DNA of 64,000 nt from Marinospirillum alkalitolerans (lineage in GTDB: Bacteria > Pseudomonadota > Gammaproteobacteria > Pseudomonadales > Halomonadaceae): assembly GCF_045055655.1 (NCBI RefSeq), contig NZ_JBANFI010000005.1, forward strand, positions 124,001-188,000, read 5' to 3'. The first letter of the stretch is position 1. Each line of letters starts with the position of its first letter. The notes below the pieces were generated by a model that was not told the origin of the DNA, searched no databases, and saw only the letters and a list, made by a program, of their open reading frames with translations. Made by a program: the position numbers and the translations under genes. This document shows, piece after piece, positions 8,774-17,516 of this stretch.

Positions 8774-9690
8774 TTGCTCGATTCAAAAACGCTCGCTGGG
8801 CCCTTCTCGTCAGTCGCTGTTTTGGCTGGCTCGGCTGGTTGCTGGTGCTCTGGCTGGTGGCTGGGCTGAGTTGGCGTCTGTGGCTCTGGTGGCAGCCAGT
8901 GCCCACACCCGAGGCGATCTTGCCGCCTGCCCCCGCGCTGATTTGGCCTGCTCAACTGGATCAATACTGGCTGAGTGCCTCGCCCTCAGTCGCTCAGCCA
9001 GTCTTGCCGATTCAGCCCAGCCGTCTGTCGATCCAGCTGCAAGGTCTTTTTCTCTCCGATGAGCCGCAGCGCTCGGTGGTCTTGTTGCGCTATCGTCAGC
9101 GAGATTATGTGTTGAGTCCCGGCGATGAGCTGGAGGCTGGCTTGGTTTTAGAGGCGATTCAGCCAGAGGCACTGATCTTTGTGCGTGATGGACAGCGCGA
9201 AAGTGTCGCGCTGAACTGGCGATCGACCGGGCCGCAAGTGATTGGACCCGCTGCTGAATCTGCCCCAGCGCGTGCAACGACGACGCGTCCGTCCACCTCT
9301 CAACCCAGTGCGCCGCCAGCGGCACGGCCTGCGCTGCCTCCGGCGGCGACTGAAGCCGTGAGTGCGGCCCCATTGATTGATGAATTTGGTCCTGATTTTC
9401 GTCAGCGGTTGCTGAATGATCCGTTGCAATTAATGCGTTATATCACGCTGGTGCCGGTGCAGCAGGAAGGTCAGCTGTATGGGTTTCGCCTCAACCCAGG
9501 GAGCCAGCGCGCCTTGTTTGAGCAGCTTGGCTTGCAGCCGGGAGATCTGCTGGTCAGCGTGGATGGACAGCCAGTCAATAACACGGCAGCGATGATGCGC
9601 TTACCTCAACAATTGCGTGATGCGCGCAGTGTTGATCTGATCATAGAGCGAGAGGGCCAACAACGCCCCCTCCGTTTGGAAATGGAGTAG
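8770..9690 (+). CDS. gspC: Type II secretion system protein GspC
   Basis: 306 residues with a GTG start in a GTGA overlap with the preceding stop. A short cytoplasmic N-terminus leads to one membrane helix (about 15-40). Then come the periplasmic HR domain (about 80-150, LSIQLQGLFLSD and LSPGDEL), a Pro/Ala/Thr linker (about 160-200) and a C-terminal PDZ domain (about 215-305, GFRLNPGSQRALFEQLGL and PGDLLVSVDGQPV). GspC links the inner-membrane platform to the secretin GspD through the HR domain, and its PDZ domain takes part in substrate recognition. It is followed by gspD after 5 bases. Confidence 0.93.
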   Translation: MIARFKNARWALLVSRCFGWLGWLLVLWLVAGLSWRLWLWWQPVPTPEAILPPAPALIWPAQLDQYWLSASPSVAQPVLPIQPSRLSIQLQGLFLSDEPQRSVVLLRYRQRDYVLSPGDELEAGLVLEAIQPEALIFVRDGQRESVALNWRSTGPQVIGPAAESAPARATTTRPSTSQPSAPPAARPALPPAATEAVSAAPLIDEFGPDFRQRLLNDPLQLMRYITLVPVQQEGQLYGFRLNPGSQRALFEQLGLQPGDLLVSVDGQPVNNTAAMMRLPQQLRDARSVDLIIEREGQQRPLRLEME

Positions 9691-9695
9691 AACAA

Positions 9696-11660
9696 GTGAA
9701 GCCATGTGGATCGCGGTTCTTGTTGAGAGACTGGCTGGCAAAGACGCTGCTGGTCGGCTGTTTGCTGCTGGGTGCTGGGCTGACTCAGGTTGCGGCCAGC
9801 GAGCGTTTTGCTGTCAATATGCAGGAAGTTGAACTGGCTGATTTTATCGCCAGTGTCGAGCGGATTACCGGCCATATTTATCTGGTTGATCCGCGTGTGC
9901 GCGGCCGAGTGACCTTGCGCAGCCAGCAGCGTTTAACCGCCGAAGAGGTGTATCAGGTTTTTCTCTCCCAGTTGCGTGTACAAGGCTTTGCCTTGGTGCC
10001 GCTGGCCGACAATCGTTATCGGATCGTACCTGAGCAAACCGCACGGCTTGAATCCATTCCTGTTGAAGGCGAGAGCGGCCCCAATTCTGATGGTCAGGAT
10101 CTGCTCGCGACACGGGTCATCAGCCTGCAGCATTCAGATGCAGCGCAGGTGGTCAATATTCTGACCCCCTTAATGGATCGGCGGATCGGGGTGATTAGCC
10201 ACTATGCACCCACCAACTTGCTGATTTTGACTGACTGGGGCACCAATCTTGAGCGCTTAACCCATTTGGTGCGCCGTATTGATCAGGCCAGCAGTGATCA
10301 GCTGAGCGTCATTCCGCTTGAACATGCTGCCGCGACAGAAATGCAGAACCTGCTCATTCAGCTGCTGCGGCGTGAAGGCCAAAGTGGTCAGCCGCCAGAA
10401 ATCCTGGCCGATACCCGCCTGAATCTCTTATTGGTGCGGGGCGATCTTGCCACGCGGCAAGAGGTTGAGCGTCTGGTGCTGGATCTCGATCAGCCTGTTG
10501 AGCGCTCCGCCAATACGCAGGTGTTTTATCTGCGTCATGCCAAGGCCAACGAGATGGTCGGGCTCTTGCAAGCCTTGGTACAGGATGAAGAGCAGAGCGG
10601 CCAAACACGCCGTATGACCATTCAAGCCCATGAATCGACGAATGCTCTGGTGATTGCTGGCTCGCCAGATCAGCTGCGCGAAATGCGTTTGGTGATTGAG
10701 CAGTTGGATATCCGCCGTGCTCAGGTGCTGGTTGAGGCGATTATTGTCGAAATGTCAGAAAGCCGCGCGCGTGATCTGGGAGTGCAGTGGCTCTTCTGGG
10801 ATCAATCCGGCAACTCGATGCCCTTAATATCCAGCAACTTCCCCGGCAATGCGGGCGGCGCGATGAATGCCGTTACTGGCAGCTTGTTATCGGGCAATAC
10901 CAGTGAGCTGGCGGAATCCTTAAGTGGTTTGCAGGGTATTACGGGTGGCGTGGGGCGCTTGAGTTCGCGTGGTCTCAGCTTTGGCGCGCTGCTGAATGCG
11001 CTCCAATCTGAATCTGATTTCAATATCCTATCCACGCCAAGCCTGCTCACGCTGGACAATGCTGAAGCCACGATTCTCGTCGGGCAGGAAGTGCCTTTTG
11101 TGACCGGCTCAACCATCGGCGATAACAATACCAATCCCTTCCAAACGATTCAGCGTCGTGAGGTGGGGGTGCGCTTGCAGATACGCCCGCAGATTAACGA
11201 TGGCAATTCAGTGCGTCTTGAGATAGAGCAGGAGGTTTCCAATATCGAAGACTCCTCGCGCGCCAGCGACATCATTACCAACAAGCGCGAAATCCGTACC
11301 ACCGTGATGGCCGATGATCAGGATATTATCGTTCTGGGCGGCTTGATTCGTGAGGATGAGCAGGAAATCCGTCGCCAAGTGCCGTGGTTGGGGGATCTGC
11401 CCTGGATAGGTGCGCTGTTTCGCTCCACCAGTATTCAGCGCGAAAATCGCAATTTGATGGTCTTTATCCAGCCGCGCATCGTGCAGGATCGTGAGGCGCT
11501 GCTGCAAGTCAGTGGTGAGAAGTACCGCTATATGCAGGCGGCCCAGTTGCTGCGTTCAGGGGCGCGCCACTCGATGCCTGATTGGCCCTATCAGGACAGC
11601 CAGCAAGGGTTAACCTTACAGCAGGTGCTGCCCTCGCGTCGCGAGCAGTTGCAGCCATGA
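9696..11660 (+). CDS. gspD: Type II secretion system secretin GspD
   Basis: 654 residues, GTG start with GGAG 8 bases before. A cleavable signal peptide ends near residue 34 (TQVAA). It is followed by the N0 domain (FAVNMQEVELADFIASVE), repeated N1-N3 domains (each with a conserved TNLLI/LNLLL/TNALVI strand) and the secretin domain from about 345. LSTPSLLTLDNAEA, VGQEVPFVTG and VPWLGDLPWIGALF are standard secretin signatures. The final 60 residues resemble the S-domain that binds a pilotin, but no pilotin gene (gspS) is in the window. It forms the outer-membrane channel. The stop overlaps the gspE start by 4 bases. Confidence 0.96.
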   Translation: MKPCGSRFLLRDWLAKTLLVGCLLLGAGLTQVAASERFAVNMQEVELADFIASVERITGHIYLVDPRVRGRVTLRSQQRLTAEEVYQVFLSQLRVQGFALVPLADNRYRIVPEQTARLESIPVEGESGPNSDGQDLLATRVISLQHSDAAQVVNILTPLMDRRIGVISHYAPTNLLILTDWGTNLERLTHLVRRIDQASSDQLSVIPLEHAAATEMQNLLIQLLRREGQSGQPPEILADTRLNLLLVRGDLATRQEVERLVLDLDQPVERSANTQVFYLRHAKANEMVGLLQALVQDEEQSGQTRRMTIQAHESTNALVIAGSPDQLREMRLVIEQLDIRRAQVLVEAIIVEMSESRARDLGVQWLFWDQSGNSMPLISSNFPGNAGGAMNAVTGSLLSGNTSELAESLSGLQGITGGVGRLSSRGLSFGALLNALQSESDFNILSTPSLLTLDNAEATILVGQEVPFVTGSTIGDNNTNPFQTIQRREVGVRLQIRPQINDGNSVRLEIEQEVSNIEDSSRASDIITNKREIRTTVMADDQDIIVLGGLIREDEQEIRRQVPWLGDLPWIGALFRSTSIQRENRNLMVFIQPRIVQDREALLQVSGEKYRYMQAAQLLRSGARHSMPDWPYQDSQQGLTLQQVLPSRREQLQP

Positions 11661-13120
11661 ATCCAGCGCTGAGCTATCGTTTTGCCAAGCGTCAAGGTGT
11701 GGCGTTAGAGCTGCGTGCCGGACAGAGGCACCTGATCCTGCGTGAGGACGCCCCCCTGGCCGCCTGGCAGGAAGTCGTGCGGGTTTGGGGTGATCCGGCC
11801 AGTCTGGAGCGTTTAGATAAGGCGGCTTTTGAGCAGCGGCTGGCGCGTCTTTATGAGGGCGGCTCAGGTGCGGCAGCAGATTTGATCGAAGGGCTCAGTG
11901 AACAGGTGAATCTGGCTAGCCTGATGGATGAGCTGCCCAAGATCGAAGACCTGATGGACAGCGAAAACGAGGCCCCGATTATCCGCCTGATCAATGGTCT
12001 TTTCAGCGAAGCACTGCGTCGTCATGCTTCGGATATCCATATCGAAACCTTTGAGCAGCAGCTGGTGGTGCGCTTGCGTGTTGATGGCGTGTTGATCGAA
12101 GTGCTGCGTCCTCCACGCCAGCTGGCGCCGATGCTGGTCTCGCGCATTAAAGTCATGTCGCATCTGGATATTGCTGAAAAGCGCCACCCTCAGGATGGAC
12201 GGATTACCCTGCGCGCCGCCGGACGCGAGGTGGATATTCGTGTTTCCACGCTGCCCTCGATCTATGGCGAGCGGGTGGTCATGCGTCTTCTGGATAAAAA
12301 TGCGGCGCTGATGGGGCTGGATGATCTGGGGATGCCCAAGCCTATCGTCAGCGCCTATCGTGATCTGCTGCAACAGCCGAACGGGATCGTGCTGATTACC
12401 GGCCCAACAGGGTCAGGAAAAACCACCAGCCTCTATGCCAGTTTGAACCAGCTCAATGATGCCAGTCGCAATATCCTCACCGTTGAAGATCCGGTGGAAT
12501 ATGCTATTGCGGGGATCGGCCAAACCGCAGTCAATGTCAAGGCAGGCATGACCTTTGCCAAGGGCTTGCGGGCTATTTTGCGCCAAGATCCAGATGTGGT
12601 GATGATTGGTGAAATCCGTGATCTTGAAACGGCCTCGATAGCGGTGCAAGCTAGTTTAACGGGCCATTTGGTGCTCTCAACCCTGCATACCAATTCAGCA
12701 CTGGGGGCGATTACTCGTCTGCGTGATATGGGGATTGAACCCTTTTTGCTGGCCTCCAGTTTGAAGGGCGTGATGGCCCAGCGTTTGGTCAGACGCTTAT
12801 GCCCAGCTTGCGCGCAGCCGCGTCCTCTGCTGGCTTCAGAAGCTCAGCTGCTAGGTGATGCCGCGCTGGGTGTGACCCATATTCGCGTGCCTCAGGGCTG
12901 TCCCGCTTGCCAACAAACGGGCTATCAAGGCCGTATCGGGATCTATGAATGGATTCCAATCGACAGCCAGTTGATGGCGATGATTCATGATGGTGCTGCC
13001 GAAGCGCAGATGGCCGAGTGGGTTTTCCAGCGTTGGCCGAGTTTACTCAGTGCGGGGATGGCCCGCGTTGCGGCAGGAGAAACCAGCCTGGAAGAACTAC
13101 TGCGGGTGACACGCCAGTAG
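11657..13120 (+). CDS. gspE: Type II secretion system ATPase GspE
   Basis: 487 residues from the ATG at 11657, which overlaps the gspD stop in an ATGA junction; the frame is open further upstream but inside gspD. An N-terminal domain is followed by the hexameric ATPase core with RHASDIHIE, HPQDGRI, Walker A GPTGSGKTT (about 249-257), Walker B region DVVMIGEIRD (about 312) and the His box LSTLHTNSA. A four-cysteine zinc domain (CPAC near 381 and CPAC near 414) is typical of GspE. It powers pseudopilus assembly at the cytoplasmic face, bound to GspL. All catalytic motifs look intact. Confidence 0.97.
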   Translation: MNPALSYRFAKRQGVALELRAGQRHLILREDAPLAAWQEVVRVWGDPASLERLDKAAFEQRLARLYEGGSGAAADLIEGLSEQVNLASLMDELPKIEDLMDSENEAPIIRLINGLFSEALRRHASDIHIETFEQQLVVRLRVDGVLIEVLRPPRQLAPMLVSRIKVMSHLDIAEKRHPQDGRITLRAAGREVDIRVSTLPSIYGERVVMRLLDKNAALMGLDDLGMPKPIVSAYRDLLQQPNGIVLITGPTGSGKTTSLYASLNQLNDASRNILTVEDPVEYAIAGIGQTAVNVKAGMTFAKGLRAILRQDPDVVMIGEIRDLETASIAVQASLTGHLVLSTLHTNSALGAITRLRDMGIEPFLLASSLKGVMAQRLVRRLCPACAQPRPLLASEAQLLGDAALGVTHIRVPQGCPACQQTGYQGRIGIYEWIPIDSQLMAMIHDGAAEAQMAEWVFQRWPSLLSAGMARVAAGETSLEELLRVTRQ

Positions 13121-13148
13121 CGCGTGCACGAAGGAGAAAAAAGACAGC

Positions 13149-14366
13149 ATGGCAGGATTTCGTTATCAGGCTCTGGATCAACAAGGCAAGCTGCACAAGG
13201 GTGTGGTCGAGGCTGAATCCGAGCGTCACGCGCGTCAAGTCCTGCGTGATCAAGGACTGTTTCCGCGTCAGGTTCAGTCAGGCGTGCCGCGTGCCAGTAG
13301 CGCCACACGCTCGCGTTCACGCTCAGGGCATCTCAGTGCAGACCAGCTGGCGTTAATGACGCGTCAGCTGGCAACGCTCTTATCTTCGGGTTTGGCGCTT
13401 GAGCAGGCTTTGGAGACGCTGGCACGGCAAGCTGAGGGTGATCGTCAGCGCAGTCTGCTGCTTGGCGTGCGGGCTCAGGTGCGGGAAGGCCATAGCTTGG
13501 CGCAGAGCCTACAGCACTGGCCAAAAACCTTTGATCGCCTTTATACCTCGTTGGTGGCGGCGGGTGAAAAGGCCGGCTGTCTGGATCAGGTGCTGCTGCG
13601 TTTAGCGGACTATTTAGAAATCAGCCAGAAACAGCGCCAAAAAGCCAAGATGGCACTGGTGTATCCTCTGGTGCTGACCTTGGTGTCCCTGTTGATTGTG
13701 ATGGCCTTGATGACCTTTGTGGTGCCCAAGATTGTCAGCCAGTTTGAGCATGCCAACCAAACCCTGCCCGCCATTACCCGTGGATTAATTCAGGTCAGTG
13801 ATTTTTTACAGAACTGGGGCTGGGTCAGTGGGCTGGCCTTGATCTGCCTCTTGTGGTTGGTTCGCGTGTTGCTGCGTGATCCGCAGCGGGCGCGACGCTG
13901 GCACCAGCTGCAACTGGGCTTGCCGGCACTCGGCCGTTTGGTGCGTGCCTTGAATACGGCACGTTTGGCGCGCACGGTCGCGATCTTGACTGCCAGTGGT
14001 GTCCCGCTGTTATCGGCCTTGCAGGTCGCGCGGGAAACGCTGGGCAACCTGTTTATGCAGCAGCAGGTGGATCAGCTGACGCTGACAGTGCGAGAAGGCC
14101 GCAGTTTGCACCGTGCTTTAGAGCAGGCGGGCTGCTTTCCACCGATGATGGTGTATATGGTGGCCAGCGGTGAAGCCAGTGGTGAGCTGGATCAAATGCT
14201 GTTGCGTGTAGCGGATTTACAAGATAGTGAATTCCAGCAAAAGGTTGAAATGAGTCTGGCGCTTTTTGAGCCGATGATGATTCTGGTGATGGGGGCGGTG
14301 GTGCTGACGATTGTGATGGCGATTTTACTGCCGATTATGCAGTTAAATTCGGCTTTGAGTTTTTGA
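13149..14366 (+). CDS. gspF: Type II secretion system inner-membrane protein GspF
   Basis: 405 residues. It begins with the family signature MAGFRYQALDQQGK and has the two duplicated GspF domains, each ending in membrane helices: about 170-195, 220-240 and 375-400. Repeated motifs such as QLATLLSSGLALEQALE and VAAGEKAG/VASGEASG mark the two halves. The protein is the platform core that couples the GspE ATPase to pseudopilin assembly. AAGGAG lies 12 bases before the ATG, and the gap to gspE is 28 bases. The 79-base gap to gspG is the largest inside the operon and could hold a secondary promoter or processing site. Confidence 0.96.
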   Translation: MAGFRYQALDQQGKLHKGVVEAESERHARQVLRDQGLFPRQVQSGVPRASSATRSRSRSGHLSADQLALMTRQLATLLSSGLALEQALETLARQAEGDRQRSLLLGVRAQVREGHSLAQSLQHWPKTFDRLYTSLVAAGEKAGCLDQVLLRLADYLEISQKQRQKAKMALVYPLVLTLVSLLIVMALMTFVVPKIVSQFEHANQTLPAITRGLIQVSDFLQNWGWVSGLALICLLWLVRVLLRDPQRARRWHQLQLGLPALGRLVRALNTARLARTVAILTASGVPLLSALQVARETLGNLFMQQQVDQLTLTVREGRSLHRALEQAGCFPPMMVYMVASGEASGELDQMLLRVADLQDSEFQQKVEMSLALFEPMMILVMGAVVLTIVMAILLPIMQLNSALSF

Positions 14367-14445
14367 TTCTGCCTTTCGAGGCCTTGACTGACTGAATCCG
14401 GCCCTGCCTTCAGGAGCGGATATAAGAGAAAAAAGGAGTAAGAAT

Positions 14446-14898
14446 ATGTCTTCTGCTGCGCCTGCGCATCGCCTGCGTCAAACAGGCTTTACCCTGCTTG
14501 AAGTGATGGTGGTGCTGGTCATTATTGGTTTGTTGATTGCGATTGTGGCCCCGAATGTGCTCGATAATCAGGATCGGGCAATGGTACAAAAGGCGCGGGC
14601 GGATATTGCCAGTCTCGAACAGGCCGTGACCCTCTATCGACTGGATAACTTTAATCCGCCGACCACCGAGCAAGGTTTAGAAGCGCTGGTCCGGCGGCCG
14701 ACAGTCGCTCCCTTGCCGCAGAACTATCGTGCTGATGGTTATTTAGGCCGTGGTCGTGTGCCACTTGATCCCTGGGGCAATCCCTACCAGTATCGCTCAC
14801 CGGGAGAGCATGGCCGCTTTGATATCTTCTCCTTCGGCGCGGATGGTCGCCCTGGCGGTGAGGGCATCAATGCTGAAATAGGCAACTGGCAGCTCTAA
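14446..14898 (+). CDS. gspG: Major pseudopilin GspG
   Basis: 150 residues. The short basic leader ends at the prepilin peptidase site G|FTLLEVMVVLVIIGLLIA, with Glu at +5 of the mature protein. The globular part keeps the GspG landmarks: DIASLEQAVTLYRLDN, PTTEQGLEALV and the C-terminal calcium loop with DPWGNPYQYRSPGEHG and FSFGADG. It forms the shaft of the pseudopilus. AAGGAG precedes the ATG at normal spacing. No prepilin peptidase gene (gspO/pilD) is present in the window, so processing must rely on a gene elsewhere. Confidence 0.97.
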   Translation: MSSAAPAHRLRQTGFTLLEVMVVLVIIGLLIAIVAPNVLDNQDRAMVQKARADIASLEQAVTLYRLDNFNPPTTEQGLEALVRRPTVAPLPQNYRADGYLGRGRVPLDPWGNPYQYRSPGEHGRFDIFSFGADGRPGGEGINAEIGNWQL

Positions 14899-14899
14899 A

Positions 14900-15391
14900 G
14901 TGTCCGCCATGCGCGCACAGGGCTTCACGCTGCTTGAGGTGCTGGTGGTGCTGTTGATTCTTGGCCTGATGACCGGTGTGGCGGTGATCAGCCTGCGTCA
15001 AGACCCGCAAAGCCGACTCGATCAGCAAGCCCGTCTGCTGGCGCAGGATTTTACCTATGCCCGCGATCTGGCGATCCAGCGTCATCGTTTGGTTGGCTGG
15101 CATTTACAAGCCCAGCAGAGTCATTTTTCGCAGCGGACTTCCTTGGGCGAGTGGCAAGCCTATGTCAGTCGTGCCTTGCCGACGCGCCAACTGCCTGATG
15201 GGATGATCCTGCGCGCCAGTGTTGATTGGCAATCGGATCAGAAGGCACAACAGGGTGACTGGCCGCAGCTGATCTTTATGCCCGATGGCAGTGTCACCCC
15301 GCTGACCTTGCATTGGCAGTATCAAGAAGCTGAGCGTGCGCTCAGACTCAGCGCACAGGGCGTTGAATGGTTATCCGAGGACACTCCATGA
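14900..15391 (+). CDS. gspH: Minor pseudopilin GspH
   Basis: 163 residues. The start is either GTG 14900 or ATG 14909; both give a very short leader ending in QG|FTLLEVLVVLLILGLM. Only one base separates the GTG from the gspG stop, so translational coupling fits either choice. The mature part has the GspH-type RLDQQARLLAQDFTYARDLAIQR helix after the hydrophobic stem and a beta-rich end with LIFMPDGSVTPLTL. It is a minor component near the tip of the pseudopilus. The stop overlaps gspI by 4 bases. Confidence 0.9.
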   Translation: MSAMRAQGFTLLEVLVVLLILGLMTGVAVISLRQDPQSRLDQQARLLAQDFTYARDLAIQRHRLVGWHLQAQQSHFSQRTSLGEWQAYVSRALPTRQLPDGMILRASVDWQSDQKAQQGDWPQLIFMPDGSVTPLTLHWQYQEAERALRLSAQGVEWLSEDTP

Positions 15392-15777
15392 GCCCAGCAT
15401 TGAAGGTCGATCTGCCACAGCAGCAGGGGCTGACACTGATCGAAGTGCTGGTGGCCTTGTTGATTTTGGCTGTTCTGGCTGCCAGCAGCACACAGGTGGT
15501 CTCGCAAGCAATAGATTTGCGTCTGGAGGCCGAACAGCGTGCAGTGGCCCACTTGTGCGCCGCCAGTCTCTTGGTCGAACAACAGTTGGCCACTGAGTGG
15601 CCAGATCTGGGCACGCAAGAGGGCGAGCAGCCGCAAGGCCATTTTATTTGCTATTGGCGTATTGAGGTGCAGGGCACGCCCGCGCCTCGATTGCGTCGTC
15701 TGGATATTGAAGTGGGCATGGAGGCCGCCCGCACGCGGACTCTGGCCCGTGTTTCTGGTTTTGTGGGGCAGCCCTAA
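15388..15777 (+). CDS. gspI: Minor pseudopilin GspI
   Basis: 129 residues from ATG 15388, chosen because it forms an ATGA overlap with the gspH stop and has GAGG at good spacing; a start 7 codons upstream is possible but lies inside gspH. The leader ends in QG|LTLIEVLVALLILAVLAA, with Glu5. The small size and the VEQQLA/GxxxCYWRIEVQGT pattern fit GspI, which initiates the GspI-J-K tip complex. The stop shares one base with the gspJ start. Confidence 0.92.
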   Translation: MSPALKVDLPQQQGLTLIEVLVALLILAVLAASSTQVVSQAIDLRLEAEQRAVAHLCAASLLVEQQLATEWPDLGTQEGEQPQGHFICYWRIEVQGTPAPRLRRLDIEVGMEAARTRTLARVSGFVGQP

Positions 15778-16439
15778 TGTCGGTGATGCAGAAGTGCCAC
15801 GCTAGTCAGCCAGACCGCCCCACTGAAGGCGTACAGCAGGGATTTACACTGCTGGAAGTGCTGGTTGCGTTGGCTCTGTTGGCCACCTTGGGTGTCGCGC
15901 TGACCTTCTTGCTGACACAGGTGATCGATGCGCGTGATCAGCTGGCGCAAAGGCGCACTCAGGGTGTGGATCAACTGGTCAGCTTTGTGCAGCGCGTCGA
16001 TCGTCAGCTGAATCAGGCCGTGGTGCGCTTTCCGCATGAGTTTGGGCGTCCGCATCAGCAGGCCCTGGTGGTCGAGCAGGATAGCTTGCAATGGGTCAGT
16101 GCAGGCCAGTGGGTCTTGCCCTTGCAGGACTATGCCACTCGCCTGCGCGTCTGGCGTCTGCGCTGGCTGGCAGAAGAACAGCAGCTGCGTTTGGAAAGTC
16201 ACGGCTGGCTCGATCTGGCTGATGCCGCGCCTTGGCAGCTGGTTGATCAGCTGGACGGTGTGAGTGAGGTGGAATGGACCTTTTTTCATCAGGGAGCTTG
16301 GCAGCGCAATTTGCCAGAAGAGCTGCCGCGTGCGCTGCGTCTGCAGCTGACTTGGCAAGAGGCGGTTTATCAGCGCCCTATCTTGCTCCCTGAATGGATC
16401 GTGTTGCGCGGTCCCCCAGTTTTGGATGAAACACCGTGA
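15777..16439 (+). CDS. gspJ: Minor pseudopilin GspJ
   Basis: 220 residues, ATG in a TAATG junction with gspI. The leader, about 20 residues, ends in QG|FTLLEVLVALALLATLG, with Glu5. The larger periplasmic domain (VDRQLNQAVVRFPHEFG, LRVWRLRWLAEEQQL, VEWTFFHQGAW) and the position between gspI and gspK identify it as GspJ, part of the tip complex. The stop overlaps the GTG of gspK by 4 bases. Confidence 0.93.
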   Translation: MSVMQKCHASQPDRPTEGVQQGFTLLEVLVALALLATLGVALTFLLTQVIDARDQLAQRRTQGVDQLVSFVQRVDRQLNQAVVRFPHEFGRPHQQALVVEQDSLQWVSAGQWVLPLQDYATRLRVWRLRWLAEEQQLRLESHGWLDLADAAPWQLVDQLDGVSEVEWTFFHQGAWQRNLPEELPRALRLQLTWQEAVYQRPILLPEWIVLRGPPVLDETP

Positions 16440-17506
16440 TCCACAAATCCAGCCAAAGAGCTTGTTCTCGTTTGATGCCGCGTGCCGACCAGCAGCGCGG
16501 TGTGGCTTTGCTCGCTGTTTTGCTGGTTTTGGTGGTGGTCACCAGTCTCCTGGTCCAGCTGCAACAACAGACACGTCAGGATCTGGCGCTGATGGAAATT
16601 CAAGCGCTGCAGCAACAGGGCTGGGGTTATCTTCTGGGGGCAGAGGCCTTAGGGCGTCAGGTACTAACGGATGGCCGTCTACGAGAGCAGCCGCGCTGGT
16701 GGGCCACCTTGCGGGGCGAGCCTCTGGCCTATCCGGTTGATGAAGGCCTGTTGAGTTTGCAGGTGAAGGATCTGCGCACCTGTATGAATCTGAATCATCT
16801 GGCGGGTATCACCAGTGATGCGGCCAGTGCTGATCTGCCCGAGCTGCTGCCTTGGCGCTTGTACTTGGAGCAGCTGCGACAACAGGAGGCCTGGCAGCTG
16901 GATTGGTCGCCGGAGGTGTTTTTAGATCGTGTGCGCGATTGGGTGGATGCCGATAGCCAAGTGCTGGAGTGGGGCGCGGAGACAGGGCAGTATCTGATGG
17001 CGGAGCCTGCGCGGGTAGCGGCCAACCAGCCGCTGGCCGATCTATCCGAGCTGAATCTGATCTGGCCGGCCTCGCGCGAGCGTCTGGCGCAGTTACCTGC
17101 CAGTCTCTGTCAGCTGCCTTCAAGCGCGCTGCGCCTGAATGTCAATAATCTGGCCGAGGCGGATTTATTTCTGCTCTGGTCGGTTATGGAAGGGCAGGTC
17201 AGCTGGGTTGAACTCCAGAGCTGGTGGAGTGAGCGCCCAGATGTGGGCTACACCAGCTTGGATGATTTTTGGACAGCGCTGAACACGGCAGCCGCTCAGG
17301 ACCCTCAGTGGAAGAGTCGTGTCAGCGGGCGCTTGATGCTGGTCAGTGATTTTTATCGTTTACAAATAGAGATGCAACTGCATGATATTGATCTGATTTT
17401 TGAAGTGGATCTCTATCTGAGTCCTCAGGCGGAAACGCGGATTTATGCGCGCCGTTGGGGGCCAGTGGATGGGCGACGGAGTTTGGTCGATCAGGTTGTT
17501 GAATGA
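16436..17506 (+). CDS. gspK: Minor pseudopilin GspK
   Basis: 356 residues, GTG start overlapping gspJ. The leader ends in RG|VALLAVLLVLVVVTSL. The usual Glu at +5 is Ala here, as is normal for GspK, which caps the pseudopilus and does not need to dock onto a lower subunit. The large helical domain carries VKDLRTCMNLNHLAG and DRVRDWVDADSQVLEWGAE-type segments near the calcium site, and the LNVNNL repeat. It forms the tip with GspI and GspJ. The gspL start follows after 10 bases. Confidence 0.94.
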   Translation: MIHKSSQRACSRLMPRADQQRGVALLAVLLVLVVVTSLLVQLQQQTRQDLALMEIQALQQQGWGYLLGAEALGRQVLTDGRLREQPRWWATLRGEPLAYPVDEGLLSLQVKDLRTCMNLNHLAGITSDAASADLPELLPWRLYLEQLRQQEAWQLDWSPEVFLDRVRDWVDADSQVLEWGAETGQYLMAEPARVAANQPLADLSELNLIWPASRERLAQLPASLCQLPSSALRLNVNNLAEADLFLLWSVMEGQVSWVELQSWWSERPDVGYTSLDDFWTALNTAAAQDPQWKSRVSGRLMLVSDFYRLQIEMQLHDIDLIFEVDLYLSPQAETRIYARRWGPVDGRRSLVDQVVE

Positions 17507-17516
17507 GGAAAGCAGT